A DNA stretch of 64,000 bases, from contig NZ_AWFF01000002.1 of the NCBI RefSeq assembly GCF_000682755.1, forward strand, positions 58,968-122,967, written 5' to 3'. Below the pieces are notes generated by a model. The model saw only the letters and a list, made by a program, of their open reading frames with translations, was not told the origin of the DNA and ran no database searches. Source of the stretch: Hyphomonas beringensis (lineage in GTDB: Bacteria > Pseudomonadota > Alphaproteobacteria > Caulobacterales > Hyphomonadaceae). This document shows positions 8,638-16,832 of this stretch, piece after piece; the first letter of the stretch is position 1; each line of letters starts with the position of its first letter. The position numbers and the translations under genes are program-made.

Positions 8638-9866
8638 GCCGGACTGTTCTCGGCTTGGGCTTTCTTTTCAGCGACAGGCTGCTTTTCCGGTTGCAGGCCC
8701 AGCAGCTTGGCCGCAGGCGCTATGGTCCAGCCTTGTACCGTCAGCGACACGGCAACGATTACAAAGACGACGTTGAAAAACCCGACGGATATCGGTCCCG
8801 GCGATATGACCGGATAGATGGCCAGCAGCACGGGCACCGCGCCGCGCAGACCGACCCAGCTGAGGAAGACATTTTCCTTCATCGTGAAGCCCATCCAGCC
8901 CACACTTGCGAAGACGGCGATGGGGCGGGCCACCAGCATCAGCACGGCGGCGCAACCCAGGGCAGGCCAGAAGCCATGCATTAGCGCACTTGGCGTGACC
9001 AGCAGGCCGAGCATCAGGAAAAGCACCATCTGGCAGAGCCACTGAAAGGCCTCGTTGAAATCCAGAATGCGATCAATCGGACGGTGAAGGCGCGCCTTGA
9101 GGGTAAAGCCGGCAAGATAGGCTGCCAGGAAGCCACTGCCGCCCAGCAGGCTGACGCCCGCAAATATCACCATCGCTCCGGTCAGCGACATGACGGGATA
9201 GGTTCCTAGCGGCAGAAAGAGCTTATCCAGGATCAGCGCCAGAAGACGCCCGCCAAGAATGCCGCCCACCAATCCAATGCCCGCCTGCTTCAGCAGAAAG
9301 ATGCTGAGTGAGAGGAGGTCTCCGGTAACATCCTGTTGCACAGAGGCAACCAGGGTGGTGAGCGAGACGGTCAGGAAGATGGCCATTGGATCATTCAGCC
9401 CGGATTCCAGAAGCAGGGCGTCTTTCAGCCGCTGGCGTAGGGCGATGCCGCTTTGCTGCACCAGCAAAAAGGTAGCGGCGGCATCTGTCGAGGCAACGGT
9501 GGCGCCCAGCAGCAGGCCGACCAGCCATGGCACATCCAGCAGAACGCAGCTGGCGATGCCGGTAATCGCAGCTGTGATCAGTACACCAATGGTTGCTAGG
9601 CTGGTGGCGGGGGCGCCGGCATTGCGGAAAATGGCGCGATTGGCTTCCAGGCCGCCTGCAAACAGGATGACGGCGAGTGCGATGCTGCCCAGATCAAAGG
9701 CCAGTCCAAAATTGTTGAACAGGATACCGCCCGGGCCGTCTTCACCCAGGAACATGCCGATGATGAGTGCGATGAGGAGGAAAGGCGCCCCGGCACGGCG
9801 GGCCAGGGGCATCATGGCGAAACCGCCAAAGATGATCAGGCTGCAGAAAAATACGAACAGCTCCAA
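8634..9866 (-). CDS. CPA-family cation/proton antiporter
   Basis: A 410-residue inner-membrane monovalent cation/H+ antiporter with about 12 hydrophobic segments. The LLESGLNDPMAIFLT segment carries the Asn-Asp pair that forms the ion-binding site in electrogenic members, and an earlier STDAAATFLLV segment fits the crossed-helix region. It resembles the K+/H+ antiporter NhaP2/CvrA group but ends soon after the last helix. It therefore lacks the C-terminal TrkA-C regulatory domain usual in full-length members. The start is probably the TTG at 9866 with GAGAGGA upstream. The cation specificity is not visible from sequence. Confidence 0.85.
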   Translation of the reverse strand: MELFVFFCSLIIFGGFAMMPLARRAGAPFLLIALIIGMFLGEDGPGGILFNNFGLAFDLGSIALAVILFAGGLEANRAIFRNAGAPATSLATIGVLITAAITGIASCVLLDVPWLVGLLLGATVASTDAAATFLLVQQSGIALRQRLKDALLLESGLNDPMAIFLTVSLTTLVASVQQDVTGDLLSLSIFLLKQAGIGLVGGILGGRLLALILDKLFLPLGTYPVMSLTGAMVIFAGVSLLGGSGFLAAYLAGFTLKARLHRPIDRILDFNEAFQWLCQMVLFLMLGLLVTPSALMHGFWPALGCAAVLMLVARPIAVFASVGWMGFTMKENVFLSWVGLRGAVPVLLAIYPVISPGPISVGFFNVVFVIVAVSLTVQGWTIAPAAKLLGLQPEKQPVAEKKAQAENSPA

Positions 9867-10056
9867 CCGTACGCGTCCTCTCGTCTCGAATTTCGTATGT
9901 TTTGCAGATAGTTATGCCACACACATGAGTGCAAGGCGCGAAGACGCAATCATATAGTCATGTCGTCATATAAAGCAGTCAGGGCGCGTGACTGTGTGAA
10001 GCTCAGTCGCCCTAAGTATTTGCTTTGTATGTGTATGCTCTTGATGTGGTTGAGGC

Positions 10057-10968
10057 TTACCGGTCTTTCGGGTCCAGCGCGTCGCGCAGGCCGTCGCCAA
10101 TGAAGTTCAGGCAGAGCAGGGTAACCGCCATGGTGATGGCGGGCGCGAGCAGCATCCAGGGTTTTTCTTCCATCCGGTCCGCGCCATCAGAAATCAGCAC
10201 GCCCAGAGAGGTCAGCGGTTCGTTCACGCCGAGGCCAAGAAAGGACAGGAAGCTTTCAGCCAGGATCACCACGGGAATGGTCAGCGTCACATAGACGGCA
10301 ACGGGACCGATCACGTTTGGCAGGATGTGGCGGATGATAATGTCCCGGCGGTTCACGCCGGACGCCCGGGCGGCCTCGATAAATTCCTTGCCCTTGATGG
10401 CCAGGGTCTGCCCGCGCACGATCCGCGCCATGGTCAGCCATTCGATGGCACCGATAGCGGCGAAGATGAGCACGATGTTGCGCTCGAACACGGTCAGCAA
10501 CAGGATCACAAAGAAGATGAACGGCAGGGCGTAGAGTACGTCCACGATCCGCATCATGAAATTGTCGATGCGGCCGCCGAGATAGCCTGCGGTGGCCCCC
10601 CAGCTGACACCAATGACGAGACTGACGGCGGTTGCCACGATGCCGACCATCAGAGAGATGCGCAGGCCGATCATGAGACGTGCCAGCAAGTCTCGGCCCT
10701 GCAGGTCTGTTCCCAGCGGGTGCATGCCGTCAAAGGTGGGGGCAATCATGCGCAGGTCAGAAATCGTGCGATAATCATGCACCCAGACCATAGGCCCGAA
10801 GACGGCGATAACCACCAGCACGCCAAGGATCCACATGGAAATCACGGCCGCGCGGTTACGCAGCAGGCGTGTGCGGGCGTCTTCCCAGAGAGAGCGTCCG
10901 CCGACGATGGCTTTTTCAACTGGCTCGATACGGCCCGTCGGGTCGAGAAGGGGATCCACGTCTGTCAT
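10057..10968 (-). CDS. oppC: Peptide ABC transporter permease (OppC type)
   Basis: The second permease subunit of a dipeptide/oligopeptide importer, 303 residues. It shows the OppC-N pattern (long N-terminal segment, first membrane helix near residue 45, then HPLGTDLQGRDLLARLM) and the cytoplasmic EAA loop (EAARASGVNRRDIIIRHILPNVIGP) that contacts the ATPases. The C-terminal SFLSFLGLGV motif is typical. It overlaps the upstream oppB by one base, so the two are translationally coupled. No solute-binding protein or ATPase gene lies within the window on this side, so the transporter is incomplete here. Confidence 0.93.
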   Translation of the reverse strand: MTDVDPLLDPTGRIEPVEKAIVGGRSLWEDARTRLLRNRAAVISMWILGVLVVIAVFGPMVWVHDYRTISDLRMIAPTFDGMHPLGTDLQGRDLLARLMIGLRISLMVGIVATAVSLVIGVSWGATAGYLGGRIDNFMMRIVDVLYALPFIFFVILLLTVFERNIVLIFAAIGAIEWLTMARIVRGQTLAIKGKEFIEAARASGVNRRDIIIRHILPNVIGPVAVYVTLTIPVVILAESFLSFLGLGVNEPLTSLGVLISDGADRMEEKPWMLLAPAITMAVTLLCLNFIGDGLRDALDPKDR

Positions 10969-11939
10969 CAGTCGTATTTCACTTTCGGATCGAGCATTGC
11001 GTAAAGAATGTCCGCAACGAGGTTCAGAATGACGATGAAGCCCGCATAGACAATGATGGCCCCCATCACGAGGGTGTAGTCCCGGTTCAGGGCGCCATCG
11101 ACAAAATATGAGCCAAGCCCTGGCAGGCCGAAGATTTTCTCAATCACCACAGAGCCGGTCATGACACGCGCCATGGCCGGGCCGGCATAGGAAATCAGGG
11201 GCAGAAGGGCGGCAGGAAGCGCGTGACGTGCAATTACCTGTCGTTCCGACAGGCCTTTGGAGCGGGCGGTACGAATATGGTTGGAGCGCATGGTCTCAAT
11301 GATGGAGGCGCGCATCAGGCGTGAAATGATCGCGATCTGTGGCAAGGCCAGCGTGACGACCGGAAGGGTCATATTGTGCCAGCTCATGCCGATATTGGGA
11401 TAGGTGCCGAGGCCGCCTACGGCAAAGATGCCGGCGCCAAGGGCGAAGATGAGGATCAGAATGGGGCCTGTCACAAAGGTAGGAATGGAAATCCCGGCCA
11501 TGGCCAGCCCCATCACACTGTAGTCTGCCGCTGTGTTTTGCCTGAGCCCCGCGAATACGCCGAGGAAGGTGCCCACGGTAATGCCCAATATCATCGCCAG
11601 AACACCAATGGTGAGCGATAGGGGCAGGCCGTCGGCGATGAGATCATTCACGCTTTTGCCGAGTGTCTTGTAGGAGGGGCCGAAATCCCCGGTCAGGACG
11701 CCGCCGACATAGTTGAAATATTGCTCATATAGCGGCTTGTCGAAGCCAAATTTGGCGGCCACGGCAGCTTCGGTGGCTGGCGGCAGCTTTCGTTCTCCGT
11801 CGAACGGACCGCCCGGCGCGGCGCGCATCATGAAGAAGGCCATGGTGATGATGGCCAGCATAGTTGGGATCGCTATCAGCAGCCGCCTGAATGTATAAGC
11901 CCAAGGAATACGGCTAAAGGCTCTCTGCAGTGTCGACAC
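10968..11939 (-). CDS. oppB: Peptide ABC transporter permease (OppB type)
   Basis: First permease subunit of the same importer, partner of the OppC-type protein. Six hydrophobic segments, the N-terminal FRRLLIAIPTMLAIITMAFF helix, and the EAA-like loop (TARSKGLSERQVIARHALPAALLP) are visible. The start is uncertain. A GTG at 11939 gives a protein of about 323 residues beginning near the usual OppB start. A TTG at 11993 extends it by 18 residues, and no ATG is available. The 3' end overlaps oppC by one base. Confidence 0.9.
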   Translation of the reverse strand: MSTLQRAFSRIPWAYTFRRLLIAIPTMLAIITMAFFMMRAAPGGPFDGERKLPPATEAAVAAKFGFDKPLYEQYFNYVGGVLTGDFGPSYKTLGKSVNDLIADGLPLSLTIGVLAMILGITVGTFLGVFAGLRQNTAADYSVMGLAMAGISIPTFVTGPILILIFALGAGIFAVGGLGTYPNIGMSWHNMTLPVVTLALPQIAIISRLMRASIIETMRSNHIRTARSKGLSERQVIARHALPAALLPLISYAGPAMARVMTGSVVIEKIFGLPGLGSYFVDGALNRDYTLVMGAIIVYAGFIVILNLVADILYAMLDPKVKYD

Positions 11940-12073
11940 GTTATCTGCTATTCCATTGCTGTTGAAAGGAATTCCCGGAGCGACCGACACCAACGCTTGG
12001 CAGATCGCATCACAATCCTTAGCTTGTAGACGCAGCCGATCAAGACGGCAGACTCAGGCAGGGACTATTCAAT

Positions 12074-12484
12074 ATGGCTGATATTCGCCGCGTAACGGAC
12101 GCTTTTGCCGTTGCCCCCCAGATTTCAGAGGAAGATGTCGCAGAAATTGCTGCGGCCGGATTCAAGACGATTGTCGTGAACAGGCCTGATGGGGAAGGAG
12201 GCGTTGACCAGCCCAGAATGGGCCCTATCCGCGCCAAAGCCGAATCACTGGGCCTGGCATTTGCCGCTTTGCCTTTCTCTGGCGCACCGACGCCTGAAAT
12301 CGTTGAACGCATGAGCAATATCCTGAATGAGGCACCGCAGCCTGTCCTGGCCTATTGCCGCACAGGCACACGCTGCATCACGGCTTGGGCGCTGACACAT
12401 GCGGGGCAGGGCACGTCGCGCGAAATCATCGACGCTGCAGCAGATGCGGGCTATGATCTTTCTAGCCTCGAAAGCCTGCTATAG
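12074..12484 (+). CDS. DUF442 / TIGR01244 family putative phosphatase or sulfur transferase
   Basis: A 136-residue protein of the family also called beta-lactamase-hydrolase-like, which combines a dual-specificity-phosphatase fold with a rhodanese-like loop. The N-terminal RRVTDAFAVAPQISEEDV and KTIVVNRPDGEGGVDQP segments and the active-site loop Cys95-Arg-Thr-Gly-Thr-Arg100 are clear. Cys95 is the expected nucleophile. In several bacteria the domain is fused to an MBL hydrolase that detoxifies sulfide. Here it stands alone, with an MBL-fold hydrolase two genes downstream. Function as a persulfide-handling enzyme or a phosphatase is inference. Confidence 0.85.
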   Translation: MADIRRVTDAFAVAPQISEEDVAEIAAAGFKTIVVNRPDGEGGVDQPRMGPIRAKAESLGLAFAALPFSGAPTPEIVERMSNILNEAPQPVLAYCRTGTRCITAWALTHAGQGTSREIIDAAADAGYDLSSLESLL

Positions 12485-12622
12485 GGGTTGCCATACACTA
12501 CGTTGTGAGCAATTATTCACATTGTCGCCGCATTAAGTGTGTTGTCAGGTGTCTAGCCGCGTGCCAAGCGATTTGCGGGAGAGCGCGGGTTTAACGCCTT
12601 TGGCGCAACAGGAGTGGATAGG

Positions 12623-13561
12623 ATGAGCGATCGTCTCTGGATCACCGATTTCAAATATGATGATCGGGCCGTGCTTGTAAAAAAGACGGGTCATCGGATT
12701 CCGCTGACTTTTTCTTTGCTGCACGACGTATTTACGTGGTTCTGCTTCTATTTCTTTGCCCAGACTTGGCGCACGTCGCGCCGTGTTACGGGCCATAAAC
12801 GTCCGACAATCGCGTTTTATCCGGACAAGCCGCGTCCCTGGTATTTTATCTGGCCGGTCATGCATGTCTCCGGGGCCAAGCTCATCGATGATGTCGCGAC
12901 GGCTGATATTGTCATGCAATTTGACGATTCCACTGAAACAGACAATTCCATACCAACCGTAAGAGACGGTGCCATTCTGGTGAATTTCGACTGCGATGAC
13001 ATTTCGAAATCCACTGTCGCGGCGGCTTTCGAGCGGGCATCCGGCTATTCCCTGAGCGTGGACCCGACCACTCATGCCGGGCGCATGGTCGAGAAATCAG
13101 AGCTGAACGCAGCCCATGATGGCCGCATCTTGGAAGGCCCGCTCGACGAGCCGGTTCCCGGCAAGACCTACCAGCGCCTTGTCGACAATGAGATTGAAGG
13201 CGGTCTGGTCGAGGATCTGCGTTGCTGCATCGTGAATGGCTCGCCGACCGTCGTCTTCCGCAAGCGTCGGCCGCTGGAGCGCCGATTCCTGAATGAGAAT
13301 GTCGAAGTTTTGCTCGATGAGCCGCGTAATTGCTACACGGCCGATGAAATTCAGGTGATTGAGCGGTTTGCTGCCGAAATCGGTCTGGACTGGGGCGGCG
13401 TAGACGTCTTACGTGATCGGATGACCGGACGAATCTACATCGTCGATGCGAACAAGACGGATATGGGCCCGCCTGTGGCCCTGAAGCTTGCCTCCAAGCT
13501 CCGTGCCACACGCCGCATGGCGCAGGCCTTTGCCGTCGCTTTTGCACCGAAGAAACGCTGA
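12623..13561 (+). CDS. ATP-grasp domain protein, unknown substrate
   Basis: A 312-residue protein. The C-terminal part has the ATP-grasp pattern: the EDLRCCIVNGSPTVVFRKRRP strand pair and a metal-binding loop in GRIYIVDANKTDMGPP, where Asp and Asn sit where the Mg-binding residues are expected. The N-terminal part carries an aromatic-rich segment (FTWFCFYFFAQTW) that may be amphipathic or membrane-facing. The ATG at 12623 has AGGAG 8 bases upstream and is preferred to the GTG at 12614. ATP-grasp enzymes ligate a carboxylate to an amine or thiol via an acyl-phosphate; the substrate is not evident. It lies 137 bases after the DUF442 gene, on the same strand. Confidence 0.7.
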   Translation: MSDRLWITDFKYDDRAVLVKKTGHRIPLTFSLLHDVFTWFCFYFFAQTWRTSRRVTGHKRPTIAFYPDKPRPWYFIWPVMHVSGAKLIDDVATADIVMQFDDSTETDNSIPTVRDGAILVNFDCDDISKSTVAAAFERASGYSLSVDPTTHAGRMVEKSELNAAHDGRILEGPLDEPVPGKTYQRLVDNEIEGGLVEDLRCCIVNGSPTVVFRKRRPLERRFLNENVEVLLDEPRNCYTADEIQVIERFAAEIGLDWGGVDVLRDRMTGRIYIVDANKTDMGPPVALKLASKLRATRRMAQAFAVAFAPKKR

Positions 13562-13606
13562 TTCCTCCGGCACGTTATGAAAACGCTGCAAGAGATTTAG
13601 ACGTCC

Positions 13607-14506
13607 ATGGCCATACCCTACATTCGCGAGATTGAGTTTGAGTATGGCGTGGTAGAGCAGGTCTCTCCGCTGATCCGGCGTGTCATTGCCAACAATCCCG
13701 GCCCGTTCACCTATGTCGGCACAGGTGTCTACATTATCGGCCATGGAGATGTCGCGGTGATTGATCCGGGGCCTGAGGACGCAGTACATTTCGAGGCCCT
13801 GAAAAAAGCGCTCGAAGGTGACACGGTTACCCATGTTCTGGTTAGCCATGGCCATTCAGACCATTCCCCACTGGCACAGCCCCTGGCCGAATGGGCGGGC
13901 TGCAAGACCTATGCGAAGAATTGCGGCATCCCGACCGCCAAGGGCGAACTCGGCAGTGCGGACGATCTGGGCTTTATGCCGGATGTGAAAGTGGGCGACG
14001 GGGACGTGATTTCCGGACCCGGCTGGACGCTGGATGTCATCGAGACACCAGGCCATACCTGCAACCATCTTTGCTTTGGTCTGCGTGAGGAGAATGCTTG
14101 CTTCTCCGGAGACCATATCATGGGCTGGTCAACGACGGTGGTCGCGCCGCCTGATGGCGATATGGCAGACTATATGAACAGTCTGGACAAGATACAGGCC
14201 AGGAAGTTTGAAACGCTCTGGCCAACCCATGGCAGCCCGGTGAAAGGGCAGGCCTTTGTGGATGAGTTCATTTCGGAATATGCTAGCCATCGCCGTGCTC
14301 GCGAGGCTGCCATTCTGGAACAGCTGCGCTCTGGCGAGACGTCGATCCCGGAAATGGTGAAAGTGATGTATGCAGATGTTGATACGCGCCTGCATCCTGC
14401 TGCTGCGATGTCTGTGCTGGGGCACATGATTGCGCTTATCAAAACAGGCGCCGTGCAGTCGCCAGATGAGAACCCGACCGTACGCTCACATTTCGAATTG
14501 GCCTGA
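13607..14506 (+). CDS. Metallo-beta-lactamase fold hydrolase (LACTB2-like)
   Basis: A 299-residue metal-dependent hydrolase. The His-x-His-x-Asp-His zinc motif lies at residues 81-86 (VSHGHSDHSP). Further ligands are in GHTCNHLCF and FSGDHIMGW, and a late WPTHGSP supplies the last His. The C-terminal 80 residues form a helical winged domain (ASHRRAREAAILEQLRSGE) of the kind seen in LACTB2/RNase-type members. The natural substrate is unknown; thioester or RNA hydrolysis have both been shown for the family. It is 45 bases downstream of the ATP-grasp gene and probably cotranscribed with it. Confidence 0.88.
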   Translation: MAIPYIREIEFEYGVVEQVSPLIRRVIANNPGPFTYVGTGVYIIGHGDVAVIDPGPEDAVHFEALKKALEGDTVTHVLVSHGHSDHSPLAQPLAEWAGCKTYAKNCGIPTAKGELGSADDLGFMPDVKVGDGDVISGPGWTLDVIETPGHTCNHLCFGLREENACFSGDHIMGWSTTVVAPPDGDMADYMNSLDKIQARKFETLWPTHGSPVKGQAFVDEFISEYASHRRAREAAILEQLRSGETSIPEMVKVMYADVDTRLHPAAAMSVLGHMIALIKTGAVQSPDENPTVRSHFELA

Positions 14507-14520
14507 GACGGCGAGCGAAA

Positions 14521-15642
14521 TCAGGCTTCAGTCATTTCCGCGACAAGATTTGCAATCGCCAGGCTGGCAGTCAGGCCGGGGGATTCAATTCCGAAAAGGT
14601 TGATTAGGCCAGGGACACCATGTTGTGCTGGGCCATCAATGCGGAAGTCAATTGAAGGTTCTCCGGCGCGGGAAAGTTTCGGGCGGCAACCAGAATAGGC
14701 TGGGGCGAGACTGTCATCAGGCAGGCCCGGCCAGTATTTCCGGATAGCGGCATAGAATGAATTCGCGTGATCCGGTGCAATGCTGTAATCTACCGCATCG
14801 GGATCATTGTAATCCAGCCACTCAACATCCGGGCCAAACCGCATCTGGCCGCCAAGATCCAGCGTCAAGTGCACGCCGAGCCCGCCATTCACTGGCACAG
14901 GATAGATCAGGCGCTGAAATGCGGGCGGGGCCTGACAGCTGAAATAACTGCCCTTGGCCAGGGTCATTTGGGGCAGGGCCGTTTCAGGCACACCTTCAAT
15001 GGCGCGGGCGAGCGGCACAGCGTAGAGGCCTGCTGCATTTATGATGGTGCGCGCGTGCAAAACCTGTGGATCTGGCCCGCCTAGGGAGAGAGCGATTTGT
15101 TCATCCGGCAAGAGCTTGCCGCCCAGAACAGGTGTGCCGAAGGCTATGGCACCGCCATGGTCTTCCAGCGCGCCTTGAAGAGACAGCATGTACCCATGGG
15201 TATCCAGAATACCTGTTTCCGGTGAGTGAAGCGCCGCCTTGCAGGCGAGCGCGGGCTCTAATGCTACCGCATCCTTATCTGTAAGGCGGGTGATACCTTC
15301 GACGCCATTGGCCTCGGCCTGCAGATTGATGGCATTAAGGATAGGGAGGTCTTCTTCAGAGGTGGCAACAACCAGCTTGCCGCATTTGCGATGGGCGACC
15401 TTCCGGCTTTCCAGCCAGTCATAGAGTCGACGTCGTCCTTCCACGCACAAGCTGTGCTTTAGGGAGCCGGTGGGATAGTAGAGACCAGCATGGATGACTT
15501 CGCTGTTGCGGGAGGAAATGCCGGTTCCGATGGCGCTGGTTTTTTCCAGTATGACGACATCGCGTCCGCGCCGGGCGAGTTCAGCGGCGCAGGCGAGGCC
15601 AATCACCCCAGCCCCGATCACCGCGACATCCGCTTCCAGCAT
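14521..15642 (-). CDS. FAD-dependent oxidoreductase (L-2-hydroxyglutarate oxidase-like)
   Basis: A 373-residue DAO-fold flavoenzyme. The dinucleotide-binding VIGAGVIGLACAAELARRG is at residues 8-26, followed by LEKTSAIGTGISSRNSEVIHAGLYYPTGSLKHSLC, the pattern of L-2-hydroxyglutarate dehydrogenases. The C-terminal FAD loop (FGIESPGLTASLAIA) is present. It probably oxidises a 2-hydroxy acid at the membrane surface and passes electrons to quinone. The gene starts 2 bases after the gpsA stop, so the pair is cotranscribed. The pairing suggests handling of the glycerol-3-phosphate/hydroxy-acid pool, though the exact substrate is inference. Confidence 0.85.
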   Translation of the reverse strand: MLEADVAVIGAGVIGLACAAELARRGRDVVILEKTSAIGTGISSRNSEVIHAGLYYPTGSLKHSLCVEGRRRLYDWLESRKVAHRKCGKLVVATSEEDLPILNAINLQAEANGVEGITRLTDKDAVALEPALACKAALHSPETGILDTHGYMLSLQGALEDHGGAIAFGTPVLGGKLLPDEQIALSLGGPDPQVLHARTIINAAGLYAVPLARAIEGVPETALPQMTLAKGSYFSCQAPPAFQRLIYPVPVNGGLGVHLTLDLGGQMRFGPDVEWLDYNDPDAVDYSIAPDHANSFYAAIRKYWPGLPDDSLAPAYSGCRPKLSRAGEPSIDFRIDGPAQHGVPGLINLFGIESPGLTASLAIANLVAEMTEA

Positions 15643-15644
15643 GA

Positions 15645-16655
15645 TCAGGCAATAACGCTTTCGGCGCGGTTCGGACGCATCAACAGGCGATGGATGGCTT
15701 CATCCACATTGATTGTCCCCTCGATCACATCGGCCACCGCATCGCAGATCGGCATGTCGACAGACTTGCTGGCTGCGAGCTTTTTCAGGACAGGCGCTGT
15801 GGCAACCCCTTCGGTCACGGCATTGCGCGCGCCTAGGATCGCCTCAAGTGACTCGCCTTTGCCGAGTGCCATGCCACAGCTCATATTGCGGCTGGTCTCT
15901 GACGAGCAGGTGAGCACAAGGTCGCCGAGGCCGGAGAGGCCTGCCATCGTTTCCCGGTCTGCGCCGAGCGCGAGCGCCAATCGGGTCATCTCTGCGCTTC
16001 CGCGTGCGATGAGGGCCGCATGGGCGGAGCGGCCGAGGCCCTTGCCGAGCGCGATGCCGCACGCAATGGCCAGCACATTCTTCACCGCGCCTCCAATCTC
16101 TGCGCCGAGCAGGTCATGCGCCAGATAGGGGCGGAAAGTGGGGGTGGAGATGGCTGCAATCAGATCTGTGCCGAGGTTTTCATCCTCGATGGCAAAGGTC
16201 ACTGCCGTTGGCAGGCCGCGCGCCACATCAATGGCAAAGCTGGGCCCGGACATCACCGCCGGTATGGCCTCAGGCAATTCATCCGCCAGAACTTGCGTCA
16301 TGAACTCCGCACTCGACAGCTCAATGCCCTTGGAACAGAGCACGACAGGGGTGTCAGGGCGAATATGGCCCTTCAGGGCGCGCAGCGTGGTGCGTGTGTG
16401 CTGGGCTGGCGCAACAGAAAACAGTGCATCCATCAGGTGCAGCTCTGTCAGGTCGCTGGTGGCCCTGAGGGCCGGGTTGAGCGGAACGCCGGGCAGAAAA
16501 ACGGTGTTCTCGTGCCGCGTATTGATCGCCTCTGCGACCTCTTCCTCGCGGCACCAGATCGTTACGTCCTGTGTATCCCGGGTTAGCATCTGGGCAATTG
16601 CCGTGCCCCATGCGCCGCCGCCGATCACGCCTATCCGGTGAAAATGTCTCGTCAT
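15645..16655 (-). CDS. gpsA: NAD(P)-dependent glycerol-3-phosphate dehydrogenase
   Basis: Makes sn-glycerol-3-phosphate from dihydroxyacetone phosphate for phospholipid synthesis. The 336 residues from the chosen start contain the GVIGGGAWGTAIA nucleotide-binding loop (residues 9-19), the GPSFA motif, the AEIGGAVKNVLAIACGI catalytic-Lys region, and the GLGDLVLTCSS motif. Three in-frame ATGs exist (16694, 16673 and 16655). I chose 16655 because it places the Rossmann loop at the usual distance from the N-terminus; none has a strong Shine-Dalgarno. It is the first gene of a two-gene operon with the LhgO-like oxidase. Confidence 0.95.
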   Translation of the reverse strand: MTRHFHRIGVIGGGAWGTAIAQMLTRDTQDVTIWCREEEVAEAINTRHENTVFLPGVPLNPALRATSDLTELHLMDALFSVAPAQHTRTTLRALKGHIRPDTPVVLCSKGIELSSAEFMTQVLADELPEAIPAVMSGPSFAIDVARGLPTAVTFAIEDENLGTDLIAAISTPTFRPYLAHDLLGAEIGGAVKNVLAIACGIALGKGLGRSAHAALIARGSAEMTRLALALGADRETMAGLSGLGDLVLTCSSETSRNMSCGMALGKGESLEAILGARNAVTEGVATAPVLKKLAASKSVDMPICDAVADVIEGTINVDEAIHRLLMRPNRAESVIA

Positions 16656-16747
16656 GCCAGCAGATTGCGGCATGTCACGGGGAGGGGCAAGCATTGCTTC
16701 GCAGCCATCAATTTACTGCAGGCATTGGGTGAGACATACATTGAATG

Positions 16748-16784
16748 TGAAAATCATTCGCAGAATTGTTGCGAATTATTCTCA
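16748..16784 (+). promoter_or_regulatory. Two tandem Fur-like boxes upstream of the TonB receptor
   Basis: 16748-16762 reads TGAAAATCATTCGCA and 16770-16784 reads TGCGAATTATTCTCA. Each is a 15-base imperfect 7-1-7 inverted repeat. The second matches the classical TGAGAATnATTCTCA iron box at all but about one arm position. They lie about 50-85 bases before the receptor ATG, where a repressor would overlap the promoter. They share the gap with the divergent gpsA but are nearer the receptor. Confidence 0.65.
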
Positions 16785-16832
16785 GAACTGTTAGGCGGGC
16801 GCTGATCCATCTATTCAGCACTGGGAAGTCTC

